A stretch of DNA of 31,800 nucleotides from SIG437 sp045648985. Its GTDB lineage: Bacteria > Bacillota > Clostridia > UBA1381 > UBA9506. The stretch is taken from contig JAZROZ010000016.1 of NCBI GenBank assembly GCA_045648985.1, forward strand, positions 1-31,800, in the 5' to 3' direction. Below, piece by piece: positions 23,921 through 31,596 of this stretch (positions are counted from its first letter, which is position 1; every line of letters starts with the position of its first letter). Position numbers and translations under genes: made by a program. Below the pieces are notes generated by a model. That model ran no database searches, had not been told where the DNA came from, and saw only the letters and a list, made by a program, of their open reading frames with translations.

Positions 23921-24061
23921 TCATTTATATTCATTTCTTTCTTTTTGTTTTTTGAGTTTCCCAATAAATGCATTTATAATAATCGCAGATATTACTCCTA
24001 TCACTGTCTGCACAGCTCTCATAGCAGCATAGAAATATATATTTTCTTCTGTATGTATCAA
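23921..24061 (-). CDS. Small membrane-protein reading frame or remnant of a FUSC-like permease
   Basis: An open frame of 46 codons, from a TTG at 24061 to a TGA at 23921. It contains one convincing membrane helix (VIGVISAIIINAFIG) followed by a strongly basic tail (KLKKQKERNEYK). The pattern YAAMRAVQTVIGV...IIINAFI resembles the C-terminal end of short FUSC/aromatic-acid-exporter proteins, which have a similar R..DT.IG....VN..I stretch. An internal ATG at 24022 would give 33 residues. No good ribosome binding site precedes either start, and nothing coding lies upstream, so a decayed gene end is more likely than a functional small protein. It lies in the leader of the regulator gene. Confidence 0.35.
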   Translation of the reverse strand: MIHTEENIYFYAAMRAVQTVIGVISAIIINAFIGKLKKQKERNEYK

Positions 24062-24089
24062 TTATAGCACAAAAATAAATTGTAATCAA
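24061..24089 (-). promoter_or_regulatory. Upstream promoter before the regulator-kinase genes
   Basis: On the minus strand TTGATT (24084-24089) and a TGC-extended TATAAT (24061-24066) are 17 nt apart. The predicted start near 24054 would give a leader of about 195 nt before the regulator ATG, including the small reading frame at 23921-24061. It is a second, stronger-looking promoter than the one at 23886. Confidence 0.5.
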
Positions 24090-24143
24090 CAAATTTTATC
24101 AAGTAAAATATAAAAAATCACATAAAACATCAACAAAATCACA

Positions 24144-24176
24144 AAAAAGGTGATGTAAATATTACATCACCTTTTT
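24144..24176 (-). terminator. Intrinsic terminator of the ACT-UPF0210-PPi-PFK operon
   Basis: Perfect 15-bp arms (24144-24158 and 24162-24176) around a 3-nt loop, ending in T6 on the minus strand. It lies 19 bp past the stop of the phosphofructokinase gene. It separates that operon from the regulator promoter region that begins at 24089. Confidence 0.88.
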
Positions 24177-24194
24177 GGGAATTGTTATCGGTTC

Positions 24195-25853
24195 TTATTC
24201 CTGCTCGAGTGCAAGTGTCTTTGTTGTTATATCGCAAACCTCAGCAGGTCCGTAATACTGGATAGCACCAGGATATACATAACATGTTTCTGTTGCCCAT
24301 GTATCTCTTCTCGCTTCAAAGTACTTAAACGGTTTGCCGTCAAGCTCAACTAAAGCCTTTTTGATAACAGGCTTATCTTCGCCGTGTCTTCTTTCTATAT
24401 TCATCATCTTTGTGATAGGCATACCACCTGCAATCCATTCTTTAGCAGGTTTAGAAAGATTTGAAATCTTTGATAAATAACCGTTATATCCATACTGGAT
24501 AAGCATAAATGCGTTGTAGCCAAGCGAATAGCAATAGTCTGAATCAAAGTTAGACGGGAACGCACATCTGCCTTCATATCCTAAGAAGTGGTGAAGAGGA
24601 TTGAATTTACCTTTATATGTGCCTGCAGCTTTTCTTTCATCTAATTTATCCTTAACTAACGCTGAGAATAATTTTTCAGATTCGATGAGTGATACCTGCA
24701 CGTTACCATGCGGGTCTCTTTCTAAGAATAACTGCTGCTGAATACCTTGCGGCAGAATTGCAAATACTGCCATAGATTCTTTTGTTAAGCCTTTTTCAAT
24801 GAAAGCATATTTATCTGCCCAGCTTGGAAGCGCGCCGAACTCATCAGCTTTTTTTCCGGCTAAAAGCTCGTTGATTTCTGAAATTAATACTGAGAATTCA
24901 GGAACAAACTCAACAACGCCTTCAGGGATAATGGCAACACCGAAGTTCATACCCTTTGCAGCTCTCTTTTCTACAGAATCTGCAATATAATCTGCAATCT
25001 GCGAAAGTGACATCTTCTTTTCTGCAACCTCTTCAGAAATTAAGCATAAGTTTGGCTGTGTTTCGAGCGCACACTCTAATGCTACGTGGGAAGCAGAACG
25101 TCCCATAACCTTGACAAAGTGCCAGTATTTTTTAGCAGAGTTTGCATCTCTTTCGATATTACCGATTAATTCACTGTATGTCTTAGTAGCAGTATCAAAA
25201 CCAAAAGAACATTCAATGTCTTCATTCTTTAAGTCACCATCAATAGTTTTCGGACAACCTATAACCTGAACGCCTGTGTTGTTTTCTGCAAAATATTCAG
25301 CTAAAACAGCAGCATTTGTGTTAGAATCGTCACCGCCAATGATAACGATAGCTGTGATGCCGTGCTTTTTACAAACTTCTGCCGCAACTGCAAACTGTTC
25401 TTTTGATTCAAGCTTGGTTCTTCCTGAGCCGATGATATCAAATCCGCCCGTATTTCTGTATTCGTTTATGTAAGCATCGTCAAAAATAAGATAGTCGTCC
25501 TCTAAAAGACCAATAGGACCATTCTTAAAGCCGTAGAGCACATTATCAGCATTTGTTGATTTTAAAGCATCATATAATCCGCAGATAACGTTGTGTCCGC
25601 CCGGAGCCTGTCCGCCTGATAAAATAACACCAACAACCTGCTTTTTAGCTTCTGATGTGTTCTGACCTTTGCAGAAAACAATTTCCTTTTTGCCGTATGT
25701 ATTTGGGAAAAGCGCCTCGATTTTTTCGCAATCAGCTACACTTTTTGTTGCTTCCCCTTCTTTAACGCTGATGTCTGAGATGCCGTTTCTTAACATTTCG
25801 GGAAGCTTTGGGGCATACTCATATCTTGCTTTTTGTAATGATGAAATTTCCAT
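24195..25853 (-). CDS. pfp: Pyrophosphate-dependent 6-phosphofructokinase
   Basis: Phosphorylates fructose 6-phosphate with PPi, reversibly, in glycolysis. It has 552 residues, so it belongs to the long (plant/spirochaete-type) clade rather than the 320-residue ATP enzymes. GVILSGGQAPGGHN is the phosphate-binding loop near residue 75. The motif GGDDSNTNA carries Asp where ATP-PFKs have Gly (GGDGS), a PPi hallmark, and PKTIDGDLKN supplies the PPi-contacting Lys and the catalytic Asp. MGRSASHVALECALE and the later EGRCAFPSNFD complete the fructose phosphate site. I place the start at 25853: AGGAG is one base before the ATG at 25859 but seven before this one. It is the last gene of a three-gene operon and is closed by a strong terminator. 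Confidence 0.93.
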   Translation of the reverse strand: MEISSLQKARYEYAPKLPEMLRNGISDISVKEGEATKSVADCEKIEALFPNTYGKKEIVFCKGQNTSEAKKQVVGVILSGGQAPGGHNVICGLYDALKSTNADNVLYGFKNGPIGLLEDDYLIFDDAYINEYRNTGGFDIIGSGRTKLESKEQFAVAAEVCKKHGITAIVIIGGDDSNTNAAVLAEYFAENNTGVQVIGCPKTIDGDLKNEDIECSFGFDTATKTYSELIGNIERDANSAKKYWHFVKVMGRSASHVALECALETQPNLCLISEEVAEKKMSLSQIADYIADSVEKRAAKGMNFGVAIIPEGVVEFVPEFSVLISEINELLAGKKADEFGALPSWADKYAFIEKGLTKESMAVFAILPQGIQQQLFLERDPHGNVQVSLIESEKLFSALVKDKLDERKAAGTYKGKFNPLHHFLGYEGRCAFPSNFDSDYCYSLGYNAFMLIQYGYNGYLSKISNLSKPAKEWIAGGMPITKMMNIERRHGEDKPVIKKALVELDGKPFKYFEARRDTWATETCYVYPGAIQYYGPAEVCDITTKTLALEQE

Positions 25854-25909
25854 TTCCATTCTCCTTTTTTCTCTTTTATAAGTAAATATTAATATATTTA
25901 ACTAAATTA

Positions 25910-27271
25910 TCAGTTTTTAAGGCTATGAATCGGCGCAGGGATTCTTCCGCCGCGATTTATGAAATCGTCGCTTTTAAACTCGCTCACCTTCATAACAGGA
26001 CCCGAGCCTAAAAGACCACCAAACTCAACCACATCACCGATTTTCTTATTCGGTGCAGGAATAATTCTCACCGCCGTTGTTTTCTGATTTATCATACCTA
26101 TTGCCGCCTCATCTGCTATAATTGCAGAAATTGTATTTGCAGAAGTGTCACCCGGTACACAAATCATATCAAGGCCAACCGAGCAGACGCAAGTCATTGC
26201 CTCAAGCTTTTCTAAAGAAAGTGCACCACATTTAACTGCTTCAATCATGCCTGCATCTTCACTTACGGGAATGAACGCACCTGATAATCCACCTACAAAT
26301 GATGTTGCCATTACTCCGCCTTTTTTTACAGCATCGTTTAAAAGAGCGAGTGCAGCAGTAGTGCCGTGAGCACCGCACTTTTGGATGCCCATTTCCTCTA
26401 AGATATATGCTACACTGTCTCCCCTTGCAGGAGTCGGAGCTAAAGACAAGTCAACAATACCAAATGGTACTTTGAGTCTATTAGATGCCTCTGTTGCAAC
26501 TAACTGCCCCATTCTTGTTATCTTGAATGCAGTCTTTTTAATAGTATCACTGACAACACCGAATGGCTCACCTTTAACTTTTTCCAAAGCACACTTAACA
26601 ACACCGGGACCGCTTACACCTACGTTTATTGCAGTTTCGTACTCTCCTACTCCGCAAAAAGCACCTGCCATAAATGGATTGTCCTCGACAGCATTCATAA
26701 ATACGACTAATTTAGCGCATCCAAAGCCGTCTCTCTCCTTTGTTTTGTCAGCCGTCTGTTTTATGATATCTCCCATAAGCTTTACAGCATCCATATTAAT
26801 ACCTGCACGTGTTGTGCCGATGTTTACAGATGAGCAGACAATGTCAGTTTCACTTAAAACCTCAGGGATTGATGTGATTAATCGTTTATCGCCTCTGGTC
26901 ATTCCCTTATGTACCAAAGCAGAATATCCGCCAATGAAGTTTACACCAACCTCTTTTGCGGCTTTATCTAATGCTTTTGCGACTTTAAGGTACGCATCTT
27001 CGTTTTCTGCCGCTTCTAAAACAAGTGAAATCGGTGTGACTGAAATTCGCTTGTTTATTATCGGAATACCAAACTCTGTTTCAATATCTTCCGCTGTTTT
27101 AACGAGATTTTCGGCAGACTTAGTTATTTTATCATAAATTTTCTGTGCTACTCTGTCAGACTGTGATGAAGCACAGCTAAGAAGCGATATTCCCATTGTA
27201 ACTGTACGAATATCTAAATGCTCCTTATCTATCATATTTATTGTTTCTAATATTTCGTGCTTGTTTAACAT
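25910..27271 (-). CDS. UPF0210/DUF711 family protein
   Basis: A 453-residue cytoplasmic protein of the UPF0210 (DUF711, PFL-like) family, conserved in anaerobes and archaea but without a proven function. Recognisable stretches are TVTMGISLLSC near the N terminus, FIGGYSALVHKGMTRGD near 133-149, and SVGLDMICVPGDTSA and a glycine-rich GGLLGSGPVM near the end. It follows the ACT-domain gene by 13 bp. This ACT-plus-UPF0210 pair is known from many Clostridia, and binding of an amino acid or a metabolite by the ACT protein is often assumed. The ATG follows AAGGAG. The pair's place next to PPi-PFK may hint at a role in central metabolism, but that is inference. Confidence 0.88.
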   Translation of the reverse strand: MLNKHEILETINMIDKEHLDIRTVTMGISLLSCASSQSDRVAQKIYDKITKSAENLVKTAEDIETEFGIPIINKRISVTPISLVLEAAENEDAYLKVAKALDKAAKEVGVNFIGGYSALVHKGMTRGDKRLITSIPEVLSETDIVCSSVNIGTTRAGINMDAVKLMGDIIKQTADKTKERDGFGCAKLVVFMNAVEDNPFMAGAFCGVGEYETAINVGVSGPGVVKCALEKVKGEPFGVVSDTIKKTAFKITRMGQLVATEASNRLKVPFGIVDLSLAPTPARGDSVAYILEEMGIQKCGAHGTTAALALLNDAVKKGGVMATSFVGGLSGAFIPVSEDAGMIEAVKCGALSLEKLEAMTCVCSVGLDMICVPGDTSANTISAIIADEAAIGMINQKTTAVRIIPAPNKKIGDVVEFGGLLGSGPVMKVSEFKSDDFINRGGRIPAPIHSLKN

Positions 27272-27284
27272 AAATCGTGTCTCC

Positions 27285-27554
27285 TTATATTCTATGCATC
27301 GAATTAAACAAATCCTCGTGCTGAATTTTTATAGATACACCTATCTTGTTTCCCGTTTCATCTAAAACCGTTACAAGCTCTGAAAACGGCACTGTGCTTT
27401 TATCTACGTTTACAAGCATTATCATAGTAAACATATCCTGCATTATAGTTTGTGAAATGTCTAATATATTTACGTTGTTTTGAGCTAATACCTTACTTAC
27501 TTCGTAAATTATTCCAACCTTGTCTGTCCCTACAACTGTTATAACTGCTCTCAT
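27285..27554 (-). CDS. ACT-domain protein (UPF0237 family)
   Basis: An 89-residue single-domain protein. The beta-alpha-beta-beta-alpha-beta ACT fold is seen in AVITVVGTDKVGIIYEVSKVL, NVNILDISQTI and FTMIMLVNVD. ACT domains bind small ligands, often amino acids. The start is at 27554: GGAGG lies five bases before that ATG, while the ATG at 27566 overlaps the ribosome binding site. It is the first gene of the operon and precedes its usual partner, the UPF0210 protein. Ligand unknown. Confidence 0.88.
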   Translation of the reverse strand: MRAVITVVGTDKVGIIYEVSKVLAQNNVNILDISQTIMQDMFTMIMLVNVDKSTVPFSELVTVLDETGNKIGVSIKIQHEDLFNSMHRI

Positions 27555-27593
27555 TTTTTCCTCCATTTTGCAAACAAATTCCTCTAATATAAC

Positions 27594-27622
27594 ATTATAT
27601 ATGTTTTATTAAAAAAAAGCAA
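27594..27622 (-). promoter_or_regulatory. Promoter of the ACT-UPF0210-PPi-PFK operon
   Basis: On the minus strand TTGCTT (27617-27622) and a perfect TATAAT (27594-27599) are 17 nt apart. It fires away from the hprK promoter, forming a divergent regulatory region of about 90 bp. Confidence 0.65.
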
Positions 27623-27677
27623 GAAAAGAAACCATAAAAAAATATATTTTTCTCTTTTAAATGAAAGAATTTTGTAG

Positions 27678-27683
27678 TATAAT
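27678..27683 (+). promoter_or_regulatory. -10 box of the hprK promoter
   Basis: TATAAT at 27678-27683; the hexamer 17 nt upstream (27655-27660, TTTTAA) is a poor -35, so the promoter may be weak or regulated. Transcription would begin near 27690, giving a leader of about 180 nt before hprK. Confidence 0.5.
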
Positions 27684-27705
27684 ATATTTATTGATATAAA
27701 AGAAC

Positions 27706-27881
27706 GGAGGACCTCAACGTGAAAAATCACGTTAAATCCTATGGCGAAATTGATTCCCCGTGCGATTTTTTGCTTTAGCAAAAACGCACATGGGCATAAT
27801 TTCCATCATACGCCTTATCTGCCTACAGACAAGATGCGTATATTTTCATCACTTTTGTAGGCAGAAAGGCTATGGAAATTA
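27706..27881 (+). promoter_or_regulatory. Structured 5' leader of hprK with competing helices (possible translational switch)
   Basis: Within this leader at least five pairings can be drawn. (1) AACGTGA/TCACGTT (27716-27722 and 27727-27733), closed by AGGA/TCCT (27708-27711 and 27737-27740), masks the start of the upstream reading frame. (2) GTGCG/CGCAC (27760-27764 and 27785-27789) with an inner TTTTTTGC/GCAAAAA stem. (3) AATTTCCAT (27798-27806) pairs with ATGGcgAAATT (27741-27751). (4) ATACGC/GCGTAT (27808-27813 and 27836-27841) with an inner CTTaTCTG/CAGAcAAG stem. (5) CTGCCTACA/TGTAGGCAG (27819-27827 and 27856-27864) just before the ribosome binding site. Helices 4 and 5 exclude each other. 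AATTTCCAT is also perfectly complementary to ATGGAAATT at the hprK start (27872-27880). No riboswitch class is recognised. Confidence 0.5.
27719..27778 (+). CDS. Candidate 19-residue leader peptide upstream of hprK
   Basis: A GTG at 27719 is preceded by GGAGG (27706-27710) at an 8-nt distance, a nearly ideal ribosome binding site, and runs 19 codons to a TAG at 27778. Its codons overlap helices 1, 2 and 3 of the hprK leader, so ribosomes on it would alter folding. The peptide (MKNHVKSYGEIDSPCDFLL) has no run of a single amino acid such as classical attenuators use. Expression is unproven. Confidence 0.4.
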   Translation: MKNHVKSYGEIDSPCDFLL

Positions 27882-28819
27882 ATATGTCAGACGTATTTGT
27901 AACACTTGGTACTATAATCGATGAAAAAGATTTAGAGGTTATTTCAGCTCCTGATGGTTATCGTGAAATAAGGGTCTGTATGCCTGACCTTAACAGACCT
28001 GCTCTTCAGCTTTCAGGCTTTTTTGATTATTTCGACCCTGAGAGAATTCAGATTTTAGGAATGGTAGAATATACATATCTTGAAAAAATGCACGCAGAGG
28101 ACAGACACACTGCCCTAAGACGTCTTTTCAATTTTAAGCCTGTTACTGTCATTGTAACTCGCGGTATGGAAATATTTCCTGAGCTTTTAAAATGTGCCGG
28201 TGAAAGTGGTGTACCGCTTCTTCGTTCTAAAGAAGCAACATCACAGTTTACAAGTGACCTGACTCTTTCTTTAAACGTATGGCTTGCACCTATGACAACA
28301 CTTCACGGTGTCTTGGTTGAGGTTTACGGCGAAGGCGTACTTTTGTTGGGTGAAAGCGGAGTCGGAAAAAGTGAAACCGCTATGGAGCTTGTTAAACGTG
28401 GTCATCGCTTAGTTGCAGACGATGCTGTTGAAATTAAAAAGGTGTCTAAGAAAACACTCGTGGGAAGCTCTCCTGACATAATCCGTCACTTCATTGAGCT
28501 TCGCGGTATAGGTGTTATAGACGTTAAACGAATATTCGGTATGGGTGCCGTTAAAGATACAGAAAACATCAATCTTGTTATAAACTTAGAGCTCTGGCAG
28601 TCAGGAAAGCAATATGACAGACTTGGAATCGACACAGAGCTGACTGATATTATGGGAATAAAAGTTCCATCACTTACTATCCCCGTTAAACCCGGCAGAA
28701 ACCTCGCTATCATTATAGAGGTTGCCGCAATGAATCACAGACAGAAGCAGATGGGATATAACGCGGCAGAAGAATTAAACAGAAGACTTATGGAATCTAT
28801 GGAAGCAGCAGAAGAATAA
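27872..28819 (+). CDS. hprK: HPr kinase/phosphorylase
   Basis: Phosphorylates and dephosphorylates Ser46 of HPr, linking sugar uptake to carbon catabolite control in Firmicutes. The 315-residue protein has an N-terminal regulatory domain and a C-terminal kinase domain. In the latter, LHGVLVEVYGEGVLLLGES leads into the Walker A loop GESGVGKSE (160-168). DDAVEI holds the metal and catalytic acids near 183-184, followed by the family signature LRGIGVIDVKRIFGMGAV. The C terminus RNLAIIIEVAAMNHRQK is also conserved. The start may be at 27872 or at the ATG at 27884; family members align better with the second, and neither has an ideally spaced ribosome binding site. The long structured leader suggests control at translation. 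Confidence 0.95.
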   Translation: MEINMSDVFVTLGTIIDEKDLEVISAPDGYREIRVCMPDLNRPALQLSGFFDYFDPERIQILGMVEYTYLEKMHAEDRHTALRRLFNFKPVTVIVTRGMEIFPELLKCAGESGVPLLRSKEATSQFTSDLTLSLNVWLAPMTTLHGVLVEVYGEGVLLLGESGVGKSETAMELVKRGHRLVADDAVEIKKVSKKTLVGSSPDIIRHFIELRGIGVIDVKRIFGMGAVKDTENINLVINLELWQSGKQYDRLGIDTELTDIMGIKVPSLTIPVKPGRNLAIIIEVAAMNHRQKQMGYNAAEELNRRLMESMEAAEE

Positions 28820-28888
28820 GCTTTTGTTTTTTGCAATATATTATGATATAAATTATTTCTTTAAGTGTTATAATTAGGAGGATTTGCC

Positions 28889-29794
28889 TTGCAAACTTTA
28901 GATTTTGACAAAAAGCTTAAATCTATATATGATGCAGAAGTATATTATAGCGAACCAATGAAAAATCACACTACTTTTAAAATAGGCGGCCCTGCTGATA
29001 TCTTTATTTTAGCAAAAAGTGTTTCCTGTTTAAAAGAAGTTATCCTTTTGTGCAAGGATTATGGTATACCCTATCAGATAATCGGTGCAGGCTCAAACCT
29101 TTTGGTTTCAGATAAAGGTATTCGCGGTGTTGTTATAAAATATGTTTCAAAATCGGTAGAAGCAAATGATGATATAATATCAGCAGATTCAGGAATTTCC
29201 CTTTCCGCTTTAGCTAAATTTGCTGCAGGCAATTCTCTATCAGGCTTGGAGTTTGCAGGTGGAATACCTGGTCTTTTAGGCGGTGCCGTATATATGAACG
29301 CGGGTGCATACGGCGGTGAAATGAAAGATATTATCTTGGAATCTCAATATTTAGATTCAGACGGTGAAATAAAAACAATCTTAAAAGAAGAACATAATTT
29401 TGGTTACAGACACAGCATTTATACTGAAACTGATAAATTTATTGTAAGCGCTAAATTAAGGCTTTTACATGGCGAAAAGGAAACAATTTTACAAACTATG
29501 AACGAGCTTTTAAAGAGACGTAATGATAAACAGCCACTAAACTTTCCAAGTGCAGGAAGTGTATTTAAAAGACCCCAAGGATACTTTGCAGGAAAGCTCA
29601 TAGAGGATTCAAGCCTTAAAGGATATTCTATAGGCGGCGCTGCGGTTTCTGAAAAGCACGCAGGCTTTATCATAAATAAAGGCGATGCTACAGCAGCTGA
29701 TGTTCTTGCACTTATTAATCACATTCAGGAAACAGTACTTAAAAACTTTAATGTAGAACTTGTTTGCGAGATAAAAATGATAGGAGAATTTTAA
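28889..29794 (+). CDS. murB: UDP-N-acetylenolpyruvoylglucosamine reductase
   Basis: The flavoenzyme that reduces enolpyruvyl-UDP-GlcNAc to UDP-N-acetylmuramate in peptidoglycan synthesis. The 301-residue protein has the FAD-binding segment NHTTFKIGGPAD, GAGSNLLV near 70-77, and GGIPGLLGGAVYMNAGAYGGEM, with the FAD- and substrate-contacting residues. YRHSIY and the catalytic SAGSVFKRP.G..AGKLIE follow, with the proton-donating Ser in AGSVFKRP. It has the shorter, type II architecture. The start is TTG at 28889, seven bases after AGGAGG. It is followed after 3 bp by the next gene, so the hprK-murB-tcdA-mnmA genes are probably co-transcribed. Confidence 0.96.
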   Translation: MQTLDFDKKLKSIYDAEVYYSEPMKNHTTFKIGGPADIFILAKSVSCLKEVILLCKDYGIPYQIIGAGSNLLVSDKGIRGVVIKYVSKSVEANDDIISADSGISLSALAKFAAGNSLSGLEFAGGIPGLLGGAVYMNAGAYGGEMKDIILESQYLDSDGEIKTILKEEHNFGYRHSIYTETDKFIVSAKLRLLHGEKETILQTMNELLKRRNDKQPLNFPSAGSVFKRPQGYFAGKLIEDSSLKGYSIGGAAVSEKHAGFIINKGDATAADVLALINHIQETVLKNFNVELVCEIKMIGEF

Positions 29795-29797
29795 CAT

Positions 29798-30508
29798 ATG
29801 AGTCAGTTTCAAAGAACCGAGATGCTAATTGGAAAAGATGCTCTTGACAAATTAAAAAACTCATCTGTTGCAATTTTTGGAATTGGCGGTGTTGGTTCAT
29901 ATGTAACAGAAGCATTAGCACGAGCAGGCATCGGCAAGTTTCTTTTGTGTGACAGCGATGTTGTTTCTTTATCTAACATAAACAGACAAATTATCGCTCT
30001 TCATTCCACAGTCGGAAAACCAAAAACGTCTGTTATGAAGGAACGAATTTTAGATATAAACCCAAAAGCAGAAGTAATCGAAATGGAGACTTTTTTCTCT
30101 GCAGAAAATGCTGATGACTTTGATTTGGGCGGATTTTCATATATTGTAGATGCAATAGACACGGTTTCTTCAAAGCTCACACTTATTGCAAAGGCAAAAG
30201 AAAAAAACATCCCTATAATAAGCAGTATGGGAACGGGAAATAAGCTAAATCCCTCACTTTTTGAAGTGACAGATATTTATAAAACATCTGTCTGCCCCTT
30301 AGCACGTGTTATGAGAAAGGAATTAAAAGCGCGCGCTATTGATTCGCTTAAGGTTTTGTACTCCAAAGAAGTGCCAAAACAGACAGAAAGCCAGATAGAA
30401 GAAAACGGCAGACACATACCGGGAAGTATATCGTTTGTGCCGTCTTCTGCCGGTCTTATTATTGCAGGAGAAGTTGTTTGTGATATCTGCAATATAGAAA
30501 GGATATAG
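29798..30508 (+). CDS. tcdA: tRNA threonylcarbamoyladenosine dehydratase (ThiF/E1-like)
   Basis: A 236-residue E1-like adenylating enzyme that cyclises t6A at tRNA position 37 to ct6A. The glycine-rich nucleotide loop is FGIGGVGSYVTEALARAG (about 29-46), the acidic ribose contact is in LLCDSDVV, and the conserved NINRQI follows. VDAIDTVSSKL and the family-typical CPLARVMRKELKAR confirm TcdA over MoeB or ThiF, which carry C-terminal zinc cysteine pairs absent here. The gene begins 3 bp after murB and ends 2 bp before mnmA, another tRNA-modifying enzyme. Confidence 0.92.
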   Translation: MSQFQRTEMLIGKDALDKLKNSSVAIFGIGGVGSYVTEALARAGIGKFLLCDSDVVSLSNINRQIIALHSTVGKPKTSVMKERILDINPKAEVIEMETFFSAENADDFDLGGFSYIVDAIDTVSSKLTLIAKAKEKNIPIISSMGTGNKLNPSLFEVTDIYKTSVCPLARVMRKELKARAIDSLKVLYSKEVPKQTESQIEENGRHIPGSISFVPSSAGLIIAGEVVCDICNIERI

Positions 30509-30510
30509 TT

Positions 30511-31575
30511 ATGGACAAGATTTTAATTGCTATGAGTGGCGGCGTTGACAGTGCCGTTGCCGCTTTTTTGATTAAACAGTCGGGCTGTGATGTATGCGGA
30601 ATAACTTTAAAGCTTGTTGATGACAGTGATGACGGATTTTCCCCATCTTGCTGCACTGAAAAAGATATTAAGGATGCTCAGGCTATCGCAAAAAAGCTTG
30701 ATATGCCTCATTATTTATATAACTTCTGTGAAAATTTTAATGATTACGTTATTGATAAGTTTGTAAATACTTATTTAAAAGGCGGAACCCCAAACCCCTG
30801 CATAGATTGTAACAGACATGTTAAATTCCGTGAAGTTCTGGAAAAGGCGGATGAAATGGGATTTCCCCACGTTGCAACAGGACATTATGCAATTTGTGAA
30901 TATGACAAAAATCTTGATAGATTTCTTCTAAAAAAGGCAAAAGATGATTCTAAAGACCAAAGCTATGTTCTGTATTCTCTCACCCAAAGCCAGCTTTCAA
31001 AAATCAAATTCCCATTAGGAAAGCTTACAAAAGCAGAAGTGCGTAAAATAGCAGAAGAAAACGGTTTTATAAATGCAGATAAGCCTGACAGTCAGGATAT
31101 TTGTTTTATTAAAGATGATGACTACCCAACTTATATTGAAAGATATACTGGCAAAAAAACTGTGGCAGGCGACTTTGTTGATACAAAAGGCAACATTTTA
31201 GGAAAACACAAAGGGCATATCCACTACACGATAGGTCAAAGAAAGGGTTTAGGACTTTCTGTACCTGAACCGGTCTACGTTTTAGGAAAAGATATTGAAA
31301 AAAATATAGTTTATGTTGATACAATAGAGCATCTTTTTAGAGATGAGCTTATCGCATCCGATGTTAACCTTATTTCGTGTGATACTATTACAGACGGTAT
31401 GGAAGTATCAGTCAGAACACGTTATAAGCAAAAAGAAACACCTGCTAGGTTGTTCGGGATGCCTGATGGAAATATCCACGTTAAATTCTCTCAGCCAATA
31501 AAAGCAGTAACACCGGGACAAGCTGTAGTCTTTTACGATGGTGATGTCGTTGTCGGCGGCGGAACTATTATATAA
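30511..31575 (+). CDS. mnmA: tRNA-specific 2-thiouridylase
   Basis: Installs the 2-thio group on the wobble uridine of tRNAs for Lys, Glu and Gln. It has 354 residues, normal for the family. The PP-loop SGGVDSAV near residue 9 binds ATP. NPCIDCNRHVKF holds the first catalytic Cys (near 93) and DSQDICFI the second (near 193). GHYA and GQRKGLGL are conserved tRNA-binding segments, and the C-terminal beta-barrel runs from about 250. The ATG is preceded by AAAGGA in the end of tcdA. Confidence 0.96.
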   Translation: MDKILIAMSGGVDSAVAAFLIKQSGCDVCGITLKLVDDSDDGFSPSCCTEKDIKDAQAIAKKLDMPHYLYNFCENFNDYVIDKFVNTYLKGGTPNPCIDCNRHVKFREVLEKADEMGFPHVATGHYAICEYDKNLDRFLLKKAKDDSKDQSYVLYSLTQSQLSKIKFPLGKLTKAEVRKIAEENGFINADKPDSQDICFIKDDDYPTYIERYTGKKTVAGDFVDTKGNILGKHKGHIHYTIGQRKGLGLSVPEPVYVLGKDIEKNIVYVDTIEHLFRDELIASDVNLISCDTITDGMEVSVRTRYKQKETPARLFGMPDGNIHVKFSQPIKAVTPGQAVVFYDGDVVVGGGTII

Positions 31576-31596
31576 TAAAATTTTGGAGGAATAGGT

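Noticed and set aside
26385..27137. A 250-codon open frame on the plus strand
   Set aside because: Antisense to the UPF0210 gene, with composition dominated by Ser, Ala, Pro and Thr as expected of a shadow frame.
27584..27781. A 65-codon minus-strand frame across the divergent promoter region
   Set aside because: It spans the promoters and leader of hprK, has no ribosome binding site and encodes a low-complexity hydrophobic string.
27741..27860. A second upstream frame of 39 codons starting at the ATG at 27741
   Set aside because: It has no ribosome binding site and its sequence is explained by the paired leader segments; the GTG frame at 27719 is better supported.
27690..27871. 6S RNA or a known riboswitch class in the hprK leader
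   Set aside because: It lacks the long closed-rod shape of 6S RNA, and I recognise none of the conserved cores of common riboswitches.
28861..28880. Separate promoter with TATAAT before murB
   Set aside because: The box is so close to the TTG start that transcription would begin at or after the ribosome binding site; read-through from hprK is simpler.
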